Assembly (NCBI GenBank): GCA_002869685.1
Contig: PKUE01000007.1
Span: forward strand, 1-64,000
DNA: 64,000 bases
Direction of reading: 5' to 3'
Source: Desulfuromonas sp.
GTDB taxonomy: Bacteria; Desulfobacterota; Desulfuromonadia; Desulfuromonadales; Desulfuromonadaceae
Part shown: positions 41,036 through 51,429 of the stretch, piece by piece
Numbering within the stretch: the first letter of the stretch is position 1
Layout of the letters: the number at the start of each line of letters is the position of its first letter
Notes under the pieces: model-generated
Database searches by the model: none
The model's input: the letters and a program-made list of their open reading frames with translations, nothing else
Told to the model about the DNA's origin: nothing
Program-made: the position numbers and the translations under genes

Positions 41036-41581
41036 TTATTTTTCAACCTTAAAATCTTTAAGGGCCGCAAAGTGCATACTGACTTTTTGATTCTGGCAAC
41101 GACAGCTCTCTCGATTGAGATCGGCGCCACACTCAATACAGAGCCCTTTACACTCTTCCGAGCACAACGGATGGGTCGGCAACAGCAACAAAACCTGCTG
41201 TTGAACCTCCTCAGTCAAATCAATGGCATCACCATCGAACACTTCCAGCCCCATCTCTTCTGCCGACAGCTCCAACTCTTCACCATCTTCACCGGTGATA
41301 TTGGGCAATTCGTCAACATAGGACTGATGGAACTGCCCTTCGAGGGCATAGCGACTCGCGACCAGACACCGCCCACAAGGGATCTCGACATCGAGCCGCA
41401 GAGTGCCTTGAAGCTCAACAACACCACCAACAACACTGGCACTGACAGTGACCTGAACAGGCGTCAAAAAAACATAGCCCTCATCCTCGGCTAATTGTGC
41501 AAGAATGGGGTATTGATCTACGGCCTGTTCTATCTGTAGTTCTGTACCGTATTCTTTTATGTCCGCGACTTGTAATTGCAT
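41036..41581 (-). CDS. YceD/DUF177 family protein
   Basis: PCGRCLVASRYALEGQF, CSEECKGLCIECGADLNRESCRC; upstream of rpmF as usual. Confidence 0.9.
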   Translation of the reverse strand: MQLQVADIKEYGTELQIEQAVDQYPILAQLAEDEGYVFLTPVQVTVSASVVGGVVELQGTLRLDVEIPCGRCLVASRYALEGQFHQSYVDELPNITGEDGEELELSAEEMGLEVFDGDAIDLTEEVQQQVLLLLPTHPLCSEECKGLCIECGADLNRESCRCQNQKVSMHFAALKDFKVEK

Positions 41582-41719
41582 GCTTTTTTGACCTTTTGAA
41601 GAAAGCGGTCAGTATAGATACTGCCCCTCTTTTGTCAAGGAAAAAGACAGGGAGTTTTCTGATCGCCGAAACCCGCACAACTCTTGCCGTTCAACGTCTA
41701 ATGAAAGCGATTTTTTACC

Positions 41720-42385
41720 ATGTCTCACTTGGAACAACCACTGGCTGACTCCCTGCTGAAACTCCACCAGCTCATCAAAACTCTCCGCAGCCCAGACGGC
41801 TGTCCATGGGATCATAAACAAACACCAAAATCCCTTAAAAAACACATCCTCGAAGAGGCCTATGAAGTGATTGATGCCATAGACGGTGACGACCACCAGG
41901 AAATCTGTCTCGAATTAGGCGACCTGCTGATGCAAATATTCTTTTTGGCAGACATCTACGACGAACAAAACCTCTTCAGCCTCTATCATGTCAGTGAGGC
42001 GATTCAGGAAAAACTGATCCGTCGTCACCCTCATGTTTTCAAGCCCGGGCCCGCACTGAGCGACGAAGCGATCCACCAACAATGGGAACAGATCAAACAG
42101 CAGGAGCGACAGCGCAATGGCCACACGCAGACCAATCATCGGCCAGCACCCCTTCCCGCGCTATTGGCCAGCCAAAAAGCCCGGCAAAAACACCACAACA
42201 CGCCCCTGCCGGAACTCGAAGAATTTCACGGATTGATCAAACAATTATTCGAGCTGACAAATCAATCGACAGCTGAACGAATCATCGGTAAGCTACTGAC
42301 GCATTGTGTCGACCTCGCCGACAAGCACGGTTTAGATGCCGAGACCTGCCTGCGCCAATACACGGCAGACAACCATTCCGACTGA
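41720..42385 (+). CDS. mazG: nucleoside triphosphate pyrophosphohydrolase MazG-like
   Basis: LIKTLRSPDGCPWDHKQTPKSLKKHILEEAYEVIDAIDG, LGDLLMQIFFLADIY. Confidence 0.93.
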   Translation: MSHLEQPLADSLLKLHQLIKTLRSPDGCPWDHKQTPKSLKKHILEEAYEVIDAIDGDDHQEICLELGDLLMQIFFLADIYDEQNLFSLYHVSEAIQEKLIRRHPHVFKPGPALSDEAIHQQWEQIKQQERQRNGHTQTNHRPAPLPALLASQKARQKHHNTPLPELEEFHGLIKQLFELTNQSTAERIIGKLLTHCVDLADKHGLDAETCLRQYTADNHSD

Positions 42386-42638
42386 ACGCTACCGGAGGGT
42401 TCACTTCCTTAATTCGTGAGACTTCGCCGGAAATAATCGGGTGGGACGGTGAGTAGTTAAAATTATTCATCTTCACGCCTCAGTGAATAAAACGCATCTT
42501 CTCTGGCCTGTTCGGCCCATTAAAAATACGTTTATTTTTTATGAGAACAGCATTTAAAAAAATGACTTTTCACAAACAAAAACCTTGACACGAAAAAAAA
42601 CGACAGATTTCAAGACACTTAGCATTTTACCCACAAAA

Positions 42639-42669
42639 ACTGTTGATAAACTGTTGATAAAACTGTTAG
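42639..42669. repeat. tandem 11-bp repeat ACTGTTGATAA x2 plus partial third copy
   Basis: acTGTTGATAAacTGTTGATAAaactgttag read directly. Confidence 0.75.
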
Positions 42670-42690
42670 TGAAACTCCAAATGCCACATC

Positions 42691-42722
42691 AAAATAGGCT
42701 TTCATCATTTTGCCTATTTTTT
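42691..42722 (+). terminator. orphan Rho-independent terminator-like hairpin upstream of fxsA
   Basis: AAAATAGGC-12 nt-GCCTATTTT + TT, perfect 9-bp stem. Confidence 0.7.
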
Positions 42723-42849
42723 AGTCACAATCATTTTCCTTTTAAATACAGATAGATAGCTTTTTTTTGATGAATTATTTGTCAACACACACGATGTGTG
42801 ATTGAAATAGACAATTAAAAATTAAATACACCACATAAAAGAGGTAAAA

Positions 42850-43242
42850 ATGTTTATAAGGTTCCTTATTTTATTTATAACCGTGCCAATTGTAGAAATT
42901 TATGTCCTCCTGCAAGCGGGAGAAATTATTGGGCTTGCACCAACGATTGCCCTTATTTTGCTGACCGGAATCGCCGGTGCCTATCTGGCCAGAACCCAAG
43001 GTACACAAACAATTCAAAAGATTCAGATTGCATTAAATCGCGGTGAGATGCCGACGGAGGAATTAATTGATGGCGCCATGATCCTTGCCGGCGGATTAAC
43101 ATTATTAACGCCGGGGTTTTGTACAGATCTGATGGGGTTCTGTTTATTGGTTCCGACAACGCGATCAATCATCAAGGGGTGGGTTCGCCATTGGCTGGCA
43201 AGAATGGCGTCACAGGGAAACATAAGAATTTATCGTGGGTAG
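42850..43242 (+). CDS. fxsA: FxsA family membrane protein
   Basis: PIVEIYVLLQAGEIIGLAPTIALILLTGIAGAYLARTQG, LTPGFCTDLMGFCLLVP. Confidence 0.93.
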   Translation: MFIRFLILFITVPIVEIYVLLQAGEIIGLAPTIALILLTGIAGAYLARTQGTQTIQKIQIALNRGEMPTEELIDGAMILAGGLTLLTPGFCTDLMGFCLLVPTTRSIIKGWVRHWLARMASQGNIRIYRG

Positions 43243-43279
43243 TGCGTGGAGGGACATCCCCCCACGCGGTAGCACTTAC

Positions 43280-43921
43280 TCACGAGCGTTTTCCGGTCAC
43301 CAGGAAAACCGTATAATACTGCTCTTCGCCTTGGCGTTGTTTCACTATGGTGTGCACCGTCCTGGCGGTCACTTCAATCAGACCAAGCTCCTGAAAGGTC
43401 GCCATCAACCATTGTCGATCGATACCATGATGAAAGACGCCGGTCGGATCATCATGAAAATGACCATCCTCACGATCAAGATCAGCCAGAGCCAGATAGC
43501 CCCCCGGAGCCAGATGATCGACCATCGCCTGGATCATCGGTTCAAGGGTGGCGATGTGATGTAACACCATAGAACTGTAGATCATATCGAAACGACGTGA
43601 TAAGTGAGTGGGAAACTGATGATCACTCAGACAGGTCTCAATACGATCAGCCAGACCCGCGGCAGCCGCCTTTTCACGGGTCACTTCAAGCATCTGTTCG
43701 GCACTATCTACGGCGAGCACCTGACGCAAAGCAGTGAGCAGGTTAAAAGTCACCAACCCGGTTCCGCAGCCGAAATCAAGAGCATCCATTGTCTCGGACA
43801 AAGGAACAGCCTGCCGGATTCCCTCAGCTACAGCAGCAGCCAGTTCCACTCGACGCGGTTTATCATCCCAATTCAGGGCGACCTTGTTAAAATCTTTGGT
43901 TTCAGACATCTTCATCTCCAA
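43280..43921 (-). CDS. class I SAM-dependent methyltransferase
   Basis: ALDFGCGTGLVTFNLL, FDMIYSSMVLHHI. Confidence 0.9.
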   Translation of the reverse strand: MEMKMSETKDFNKVALNWDDKPRRVELAAAVAEGIRQAVPLSETMDALDFGCGTGLVTFNLLTALRQVLAVDSAEQMLEVTREKAAAAGLADRIETCLSDHQFPTHLSRRFDMIYSSMVLHHIATLEPMIQAMVDHLAPGGYLALADLDREDGHFHDDPTGVFHHGIDRQWLMATFQELGLIEVTARTVHTIVKQRQGEEQYYTVFLVTGKRS

Positions 43922-46900
43922 TCTGATTCAATTCATACCACCCGTCACACGCTGGAAAGTACAACGCACAGCGACAGGTGTGTTCAGGATCCAAACGGTT
44001 CAGCAAACGAGCATAACGCATTAATTGCGACGCATACTGTTCTGCCTGCTGTTGATAGAATACCTCCCTCGATAACGCACCGGGCTGGGCACTTTTATAA
44101 TCAACAACCCAACGCTCATCGCCAATGACAAAAGTACGGTCGATAATCACCTGAACCAACTCACCATCCAACTCTCCGGTCAGAGCGTATTCGCATTCAC
44201 TCTGCGCATGGTCGTCAAGCAACCAACGCCCCCGTTCACTGGTCAACGTCGATTCCAGCATAGCGATCACCCGTTCCACAGCCGGTAACAATTGGGCTTC
44301 AGCAACACCGCAGGCAAACAGTTGCTGGCGGATTCGCTCTCCCACCCACTGCGGGAGGCCTATAGCCGAACGCAGACCGGGATCTCGAACGAACCGCTCT
44401 AACCAATCATGCGTCACGGTACCGACATGACTGGCGAGGTTGGCACGGTGCACTTCTGACAGTGCCGTACTATACGTGCTTGCGATCGAGCGCGCTTCTG
44501 TTGCAGGCAAAGGTTCGGCACGTCGAACAAAAGTGGCAGCAGTCGGTTCGGCAACCTCCTCCTCCCCTTCTGCAGCACACGCAGAAAAAGCCTGTTCCAC
44601 GGCTGGCCACAATGTCTGTAGCAGTGATCCCGGAGCGGGTTGAGGTTGGCCATCCTTATTCGCCGTGGCATGTCCATACAGATACAGATGGCGCCTGGCC
44701 CGTGTCACAGCAACATACAGAAGGCGCGCCACTTCATAAGTTTCCTTACGTTGTTCCATCCGTCCAAGAAGCTTGTAAATGGGATCAGGCGGATCGCCCG
44801 GTGCTGTAATCGGTGCCAGCAGCAAACCATGATCGGGATGTTCCAGCCAGCGCATCAAGGGTTGATCACTGCCGCGTGATTTTCGGCCAAGGCCGGGAAG
44901 AATCACATGGTCAAATTCAAGACCTTTGGCTTTATGGATCGTCATGATCTGCAACGGGTTGTCTTCGTGGGTTGGAGACGCGGCAAACAAATGACTCAGC
45001 CGCTCGGTAAACACTTCAAAGCTGAGCAGATCGCCACCATAATCAAGCTCCTCCAGCAACTGCAGCAATTGTTCAACCTCCTCATCAGGAGGCTCGACAT
45101 AACACAATGCCCCTTGCAACTGCTGCCAGCTGTGTTCGATCAACTGCCGCAGTGGGACCTGGCCTCGTTGACGGCGAGCAGCGTCAACCACCCCAACCAC
45201 GCTGGTTAAACGCTGACGCGCTGGCTCACTCAACTGAGCTAAACGGCCATCGTCATGCATCAGGCGCAACACGGTTTCATCCTCTTGCTGCGGCGCAAAT
45301 AACGCCAATTCAGTCAGGGTCAATCCACACCAGGGAGCCCGCAACACCGTCAACCAGCTTAAACTGTCGCCACTGTGCAACAGGGCACGAATCAGAGCAA
45401 CAAGGTCGGAAACGGCCGGACGTTGCGCCAGAACATCGATATCCTGAGCCTGATAAGGGATCTGATGCTGATGCAACAACGGCAACAACGCCTCTAGGTG
45501 ACGGCGTGACCGCACCAGAACAGCAACACTTTGTGTTGCTGAACGCTCCCGCAATTTAAGAATGAGATCGACCACCTCACGGGCCTCTTCGACCGGTGCA
45601 CTGTGCAAACGGGGGAATACTGAAACCGGCGCATTGTCCAGAGCAGGACAGACAGATTGTGCCATCGAATAGCATACTGCTCCGCTGCCACGGTCTTCAC
45701 GTTCAGGGAAAATCGTCGGGAACCACTGATTGAACCATTCAACCAGGCCCTTCTGGCTGCGAAAATTTGCCTGCAATTGAAGGGATGAAAGAGTTACATC
45801 ACCAACACCGCGCTGGCCAGCCTGAAGGAACAGGCCCACTTCCGCTTCACGAAAACGGTAAATAGACTGCATGGGGTCACCAACCACAAACAGGGTCCGG
45901 CCATCCTGACCATTCCAACCACTAATCAGGGTGGATAACAGATCAAATTGCAACCAGGACGTATCCTGAAATTCATCAATCAGAATATGCTCAATCTGCC
46001 GATCCAGCTTCAGCAGCTGTTCAGTGGGTTGCCCACTGTCAATCAGTGACTGACGGGCTTTGAGCGCAATTTCAGTAAAATCAACTTCACCATGGCGACG
46101 AAAAACCAACCACAACTCAGCCACAAGGGGTGGCAAGACATCAAGTAAAGCTTCAAGAGTTTTCCACTGTTTAGCGGAATAGCCGCCCTGTGGCAAATCG
46201 GTGATCTGAGCCAGCGCAGCGCAATCATGATCTTCAAGAACCGCAAGCAGTTCTTTCATGCGGTTTTTCATGGTCAGAAGTGGTTCTTTTTTATCGGCAG
46301 GAAAACCGCACGTTTTATCACAACGCCTGCGCCACTCTCCTTTACCGGTCAGCAGCAGATCGGCAAGACCACGCCAGACCGGCATGGCGGTCAAAGTAGG
46401 TTGAGGAAAAGACCGCTCACCGGCCAACTGGCATAACGGACGACTTTCCCCCGCCAACTGGCTGGCAGCAAAATCACCCAACGTCATCACTTCATCGCGA
46501 ACCGAAGCGGGAATCGTTTCGGCGGCAGCAATCAGCTGCTCGGCCAGTACCGCCTCAAGGGCATCCTGCAGTGACTGACGTTGTTGCACATTATCACTGA
46601 ACAGATGGCGCAACCATTGATCCCGGCGTTCGAGCAAATGGATCAGCAGTGACTCCAATCGATCGGAACGGTTGTCCATATGGTGCAGCAGTTGCTGCAA
46701 TCCTTGCTTGAGCGTGTGTGATGGGCGCGACAGATGAACAAGATCCCGAACAGCCTGACGGTAAAGCTGACGCGGATGGGCACTGACGGCAGGCAAGCCC
46801 CCCAACCGACTCAGCCAGGGCATCTGGGCAACCAGAGAGGCATTGAAGCTGTCAATTGTCTGAATCTGTAACTGATCGGAAAAATCGAACAGATTCCAGC

Positions 46901-47234
46901 CCAGACTTTGGCTGCGCTCAAGCACGGCTTTGGCCAGCAGATGCGTGGTACGCTGATGATCGGCCGCGTCTACCGGCAGCGGGCATTGTCCATCCGACAA
47001 AGCATCAAGCACCCGCTGACGCATTTCCGCTGCCGCTTTACGGGTAAACGTGATAGCCAGAACGGCATCCGGCCGCTCAACGCGTGCCAACAGGGCGAGA
47101 AAACGCTGGATCAGCAATCCGGTTTTGCCGGAACCGGCTGGCGCACGTACCAGACACGAGCGAGTCGGATCAACCGCAAGGCGGCGCGCTTCACCATCAC
47201 TAAGAGAACCGTCCGTCACCCTACTCCTCCTCAA
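43902..47234 (-). CDS. UvrD/RecB-like helicase-nuclease (AddA-like)
   Basis: VRAPAGSGKTGLLIQRFLAL Walker A, AITFTRKAAAEMR, ILIDEFQDTSWLQ, MTIHKAKGLEFDHVI, C-terminal VVDYKSA nuclease motif. Confidence 0.93.
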   Translation of the reverse strand: MRRSRVTDGSLSDGEARRLAVDPTRSCLVRAPAGSGKTGLLIQRFLALLARVERPDAVLAITFTRKAAAEMRQRVLDALSDGQCPLPVDAADHQRTTHLLAKAVLERSQSLGWNLFDFSDQLQIQTIDSFNASLVAQMPWLSRLGGLPAVSAHPRQLYRQAVRDLVHLSRPSHTLKQGLQQLLHHMDNRSDRLESLLIHLLERRDQWLRHLFSDNVQQRQSLQDALEAVLAEQLIAAAETIPASVRDEVMTLGDFAASQLAGESRPLCQLAGERSFPQPTLTAMPVWRGLADLLLTGKGEWRRRCDKTCGFPADKKEPLLTMKNRMKELLAVLEDHDCAALAQITDLPQGGYSAKQWKTLEALLDVLPPLVAELWLVFRRHGEVDFTEIALKARQSLIDSGQPTEQLLKLDRQIEHILIDEFQDTSWLQFDLLSTLISGWNGQDGRTLFVVGDPMQSIYRFREAEVGLFLQAGQRGVGDVTLSSLQLQANFRSQKGLVEWFNQWFPTIFPEREDRGSGAVCYSMAQSVCPALDNAPVSVFPRLHSAPVEEAREVVDLILKLRERSATQSVAVLVRSRRHLEALLPLLHQHQIPYQAQDIDVLAQRPAVSDLVALIRALLHSGDSLSWLTVLRAPWCGLTLTELALFAPQQEDETVLRLMHDDGRLAQLSEPARQRLTSVVGVVDAARRQRGQVPLRQLIEHSWQQLQGALCYVEPPDEEVEQLLQLLEELDYGGDLLSFEVFTERLSHLFAASPTHEDNPLQIMTIHKAKGLEFDHVILPGLGRKSRGSDQPLMRWLEHPDHGLLLAPITAPGDPPDPIYKLLGRMEQRKETYEVARLLYVAVTRARRHLYLYGHATANKDGQPQPAPGSLLQTLWPAVEQAFSACAAEGEEEVAEPTAATFVRRAEPLPATEARSIASTYSTALSEVHRANLASHVGTVTHDWLERFVRDPGLRSAIGLPQWVGERIRQQLFACGVAEAQLLPAVERVIAMLESTLTSERGRWLLDDHAQSECEYALTGELDGELVQVIIDRTFVIGDERWVVDYKSAQPGALSREVFYQQQAEQYASQLMRYARLLNRLDPEHTCRCALYFPACDGWYELNQIGDEDV

Positions 47235-49866
47235 CCGTTATCTGCCCCTGCAGATCAATCCGACATAGCCCTTTGAGGTCACAATACAAACACACCTTCT
47301 GGTGGACCGGAAGAACAGCCGCATCACCATCGGCATACCGATGCGCGCTCTGCTCAAGTTGCTGACGCCAGCATTCCAGCAATCCATGCCAACTGTCCAC
47401 CTGGGGGTGAACCCCGCGACTTTTGGCGACACTACGGACTCCGTCCACAAGCTGGTCCTCTTCAGCAACCCCTTTAAAACAACACTCGCCGTGGCTGACC
47501 TGAGCAAAGGTCACCGCCGCAACCTGACCATCCATCCCCATCACTGCATAAACCGGCAATTGAGGTTCAAACAGGACCTCCCCCACCAGGTCAGCCGCGG
47601 TCACCTTGCCGGTTTTGTAGTCGATGACCAGCTGACGGCCATCATGCAGCATATCAATACGGTCTGGAATCGTTGTCAGTCGCAGTGGGCCAACTTCAAG
47701 TTGTTGCCGCTGCTCAACCAGATCAACGCGAAACATCGGACGCTGCTGTTCCACCTGCAACCACTCACAGACCAGCTGACACAGCCGTTGTCGTTCGACA
47801 GCCAGCACGCCTCGTTCATGGGGGGAAAATCGTGTCGCAGCGATCACACGATCAACATGCGACGCGACCCGCTGCGCCAGAGCATCGTCATCAAGGCCGA
47901 GCAGACCCTGTTGATCCATGGTCTGCTGCCAGAATCCCTGCAAAACCCGATGAAGCAGATCCCCTCTGCGGCGACTGGTCAGACCCGGCTGCGGCACTTC
48001 AAGAGCCCTGATTTTCAAACGGTAATGAAGATAGGCTTTAAAGGGGCACTGAACCTGTTCTTTAAGCAAACCGGTACCACCAGTAATCGGTAATGCGCGC
48101 TGTGCTGCGGAAAGAGGCGTTGCCCGACTATCTTCAAGAAATTCAAGGGGAACAGGAACCGAATCAGGGTCGCCATCCACCACCACCGGAATCGGCTGAA
48201 AATTGAAACGCTGCAACAGGAACGGGCTCCCCTGACAGTCCCGTTCATCAACCATCGTCGCATAACTGACAACGACCTGCGGCGCCGACTGGCACAAACG
48301 ATCGAGCATCAACCGGGCATAGTTCGTTTCGTGCACGCAACTGCTGTGGGGCATATGCATCTGTTTCTGCACAGCGACCGGCAAAAAGGGATTAAAGGAA
48401 ACCTGACCGGGAAACACCTTTTCCGTGGCACCGCTCAACCACAACGCGTCGAAACTCAACCCGGCAGTTTCCAGCAGGCCGACAATCTGCAGCCGATTAT
48501 CCTGCGCTTTGGGTTGAAACAGGAGCTCACGGGCCAATCGAGCCAGAGTCGCCACCGCCTGTTGGCGGGAGAATGTGTCACGTACAAGTCCCAATCGCGA
48601 CAAGCCTCCGAGAATCTTATCATTCCAGGCCGCAAAAACCTGATAGGATGCGCTGTCAAGGGGCTGCTCTCCCGGCCAGCCAACCCGTTCGAGCAGCATT
48701 GCCACCCGTTCGACCCACGGTCCCGCACCAGAGTGCTCGTGCAGACGGACAAAGTCATGCACCTGGGCAAAGATTCCAAGCAGCAGCTCAGACACGTTCG
48801 GCTGCCGCCGCAGCATTTCAATCAGTTGCCCCAGTGAAATTCGCAACACATTATTGCGGCGCAGCTGACATTCCAACAATGCCCGGTGATCAGCCTCCTT
48901 GACCCCGCCGGCAAACCACGGGCAGCGCAACAGATAACTCAAGGTATCAAATTCAACTTCATCCTCCAGCTGCAGCAAGGTCAAGGCAGCGGTCACCATC
49001 CCCTGATCCGCCAGCGGTGTTCCCAAAGAGATATTGAAGCTGTCCACCGGCACCCGCTCGGGAAATTCTGATCGCGCCAGCTCACGGGCAAAAATTCGTT
49101 GTGCTAACGGTTGCAAACGCTGCAATTCGGGAATCACCACCGCAACCACCCCCACCTGCTCTTCGAGCTGGCGTCGCGCCCACTGCGCCGCGCTGCGCAA
49201 TTCGTGACTTTCGTCATCGGCATAATAAGCGTCAAGGACAACATCCTCGACAGCATGGGGGGCAAGCAGATGAACGGGACAGCCTGCTTCATCCAGACCT
49301 GTTTTCAACTGCAACAACTGTGGAGTCAATTCATCAAAGCCAAGCCAGACCATTCCTCCGGGCAACAGACAGTGCCCCTGAGCAACCAGCTGTTGCACGT
49401 AGCCTGGGAGTTGGCGCGAATCGAGCCAGTTCTGCTGCTGACAACGGCGCAGAAAACTGCGTCGCCAGCGAACAAAAGCCTCCTGCTCGGGACCCAGCGC
49501 CGTATAATCATCAACCAGATAGGCACAACAGAGTCCATGGGCGCGTTCAACCTGCCGCACCGTGGCCTGGACTTGTAGCAGATCATAATCCGACTGCTGC
49601 AGATCGTCCTCAACCACTTGTTCCCACACGGCCATGGACTGAGTCGAATCGAGCAGCATTTTCCCACGACCATAGCGACTGACCGCCTGCTGCAACCAGT
49701 CATCAAGGGGGCGAATTGGCGGCGTCTGCCAGACGGTTACACCATCTCGGCGCTGTTTTCCAGCATAACTGTCGAGTAGGGCACGGGACAGACGACGATT
49801 GACAGTGACAACTTCATACCCTTGAGCGAGAAGAGGCCAAACAGGATGATCAACAGGAAAAGCCAT
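47221..49866 (-). CDS. AddB-like PD-(D/E)XK exonuclease / probable DNA repair protein with putative Fe-S motif
   Basis: LVIDYKTGKV nuclease motif; CPFKAYLHYRL and VCLYCDLKGLC Cys pattern; overlaps the helicase gene by 14 bp. Confidence 0.87.
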   Translation of the reverse strand: MAFPVDHPVWPLLAQGYEVVTVNRRLSRALLDSYAGKQRRDGVTVWQTPPIRPLDDWLQQAVSRYGRGKMLLDSTQSMAVWEQVVEDDLQQSDYDLLQVQATVRQVERAHGLCCAYLVDDYTALGPEQEAFVRWRRSFLRRCQQQNWLDSRQLPGYVQQLVAQGHCLLPGGMVWLGFDELTPQLLQLKTGLDEAGCPVHLLAPHAVEDVVLDAYYADDESHELRSAAQWARRQLEEQVGVVAVVIPELQRLQPLAQRIFARELARSEFPERVPVDSFNISLGTPLADQGMVTAALTLLQLEDEVEFDTLSYLLRCPWFAGGVKEADHRALLECQLRRNNVLRISLGQLIEMLRRQPNVSELLLGIFAQVHDFVRLHEHSGAGPWVERVAMLLERVGWPGEQPLDSASYQVFAAWNDKILGGLSRLGLVRDTFSRQQAVATLARLARELLFQPKAQDNRLQIVGLLETAGLSFDALWLSGATEKVFPGQVSFNPFLPVAVQKQMHMPHSSCVHETNYARLMLDRLCQSAPQVVVSYATMVDERDCQGSPFLLQRFNFQPIPVVVDGDPDSVPVPLEFLEDSRATPLSAAQRALPITGGTGLLKEQVQCPFKAYLHYRLKIRALEVPQPGLTSRRRGDLLHRVLQGFWQQTMDQQGLLGLDDDALAQRVASHVDRVIAATRFSPHERGVLAVERQRLCQLVCEWLQVEQQRPMFRVDLVEQRQQLEVGPLRLTTIPDRIDMLHDGRQLVIDYKTGKVTAADLVGEVLFEPQLPVYAVMGMDGQVAAVTFAQVSHGECCFKGVAEEDQLVDGVRSVAKSRGVHPQVDSWHGLLECWRQQLEQSAHRYADGDAAVLPVHQKVCLYCDLKGLCRIDLQGQITVEEE

Positions 49867-49887
49867 AGAGTTAGGTCATTAACCGCG

Positions 49888-51321
49888 TTAATGGGGGGTT
49901 GTAGGGAGTTGGTGAAATGGAAAGCGGATCCGATACACCGCCCCAGCCAACGAATCACTCATATAGAGGTAACCGTCCGGACCAACAACCAGATCACGCG
50001 GTCGGCCCCAGGGCGTACCATCCACACTCCAACCGCTGATCAGATCAATGCCCCAGCCGGTAATACGACCGGAGGGATCCAGAGGCATCGCCATCAGCCG
50101 GAAGCCTTGATTCTTTTTGCCATATTCCGAGCCATTCAAAGCCACGTAAACCATTGACCGAAAGACAGAATCGGCCTTTAAACGATCACCGAAAACAAGT
50201 CCCGCTGGAGAAGAGAGCGAAGGTAATGACATCAATGCCGGTATTGTCGCCTGACAGATGCCGTCCGAGCCCAGCTGTTCATCAGGCTGCCGATCGGCGT
50301 AGCAGAAAGGCCAGCCATAGTCACCCTGATCACGTAAGACGTTCAGCTCATCTGGATGAACATTAAAGCCGATAGTTTCAGGGCTGTTCTCAGTGCCCCA
50401 CAGTGAGCCGCTGACCGGATGAAACGCCAACCCCATACATTGATGAAGACCTGCGGCAAAGGGATGGCTGTGTCCCTGCTGGTCAATACGCAAAACTGCA
50501 GCATAACGCCAGTCGTGTTGATAATTTTTCAAATGACCAGCGGAGACGGAGAGAAACAGCTCCCCCTGTTCAGACAGGGTCAGGGCGTGATACCACTGCT
50601 CACGAGCCGAGGGCAGATCGTCACTGAAAATCTGGGTCGTCCGCAGTGCCTCCTGATCCAGGGGGCCAATACGCACGATCTGCTCTGCTGTCGCCACATA
50701 AAGGGTCTGCCCATCAACAACCAGCCCCGAAGGACGGTCGAGGTCGCGTGCGATTACCGTTGTCTCGTCACTGACACCATCACCATCGTAATCGCGGAGT
50801 CGGACAACTTTACCCACCTTGGAGAGGCTGACATAAAGATCACCCTGCGATGAAACAGCCAGTCCCTGTGCTTCCACCAGCCCGGCCGCAAAGACTGAAA
50901 TATCCAGACGTCCGGCAACGTTGAGGGTACGGTCTTCGGCCAGAGCACCATGGCGCAGAGTTTCCGGCACGCGCAAGGTCCGTTGATGGATCGGCAACAA
51001 CAGTTTTTTAAGATCGCGATAGGCAAGGTCGTGCTTGGCCACCGGATGAAACGCCCGAAACACATGGGAATCCAACTCGGGAGGCCAGATTTGCACCAAC
51101 AAGGTGTGAGCACTGAGTACCGACAGGGGAATTGCCACCAGCAGACCACCGCGACCGCAGTTTTTGACCACTAAGCCGAGCCCGGCACCGATGATGAAGG
51201 TCGACATAAACCACAACCAGTTGGTTGTGAACGGCACCTCCAGGTGGCGAACCGCCATCGAGATGAAGACCCCCGACGTCAGCAGCAGTGTAAAAAAAGC
51301 GAATCGGAGCAGATAACGCAC
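49888..51321 (-). CDS. membrane-anchored PQQ-dependent sugar/sorbosone dehydrogenase-like beta-propeller
   Basis: LAFHPVSGSLWGTENSPETIGFNVHPDELNVLRDQGDYGWPFCYADRQPD, GRPRDLVVGPDGYLYMSDSLAGAVYRIRF. Confidence 0.85.
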   Translation of the reverse strand: MRYLLRFAFFTLLLTSGVFISMAVRHLEVPFTTNWLWFMSTFIIGAGLGLVVKNCGRGGLLVAIPLSVLSAHTLLVQIWPPELDSHVFRAFHPVAKHDLAYRDLKKLLLPIHQRTLRVPETLRHGALAEDRTLNVAGRLDISVFAAGLVEAQGLAVSSQGDLYVSLSKVGKVVRLRDYDGDGVSDETTVIARDLDRPSGLVVDGQTLYVATAEQIVRIGPLDQEALRTTQIFSDDLPSAREQWYHALTLSEQGELFLSVSAGHLKNYQHDWRYAAVLRIDQQGHSHPFAAGLHQCMGLAFHPVSGSLWGTENSPETIGFNVHPDELNVLRDQGDYGWPFCYADRQPDEQLGSDGICQATIPALMSLPSLSSPAGLVFGDRLKADSVFRSMVYVALNGSEYGKKNQGFRLMAMPLDPSGRITGWGIDLISGWSVDGTPWGRPRDLVVGPDGYLYMSDSLAGAVYRIRFPFHQLPTTPH

Positions 51322-51429
51322 AGTCTCGTCTCCTTGCCACAGCGAAGTGGGTCATTGATCAACAGCCCACTAAAGAATAATCACAAATACGATGCTTGTC
51401 GGCCAACCGGCGGCTCTACCCTGTTCGGG

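Noticed and set aside
42600-42850. Possible replication origin because of DnaA-box-like tandem repeats in AT-rich DNA
   Set aside because: Only two near-consensus copies, and none of the usual oriC neighbours (dnaA, dnaN, rpmH, mnmG) are nearby.
47302-48093. 263-aa plus-strand ORF opposite the AddB-like gene
   Set aside because: Shadow ORF antisense to a well supported coding region with nuclease motifs.
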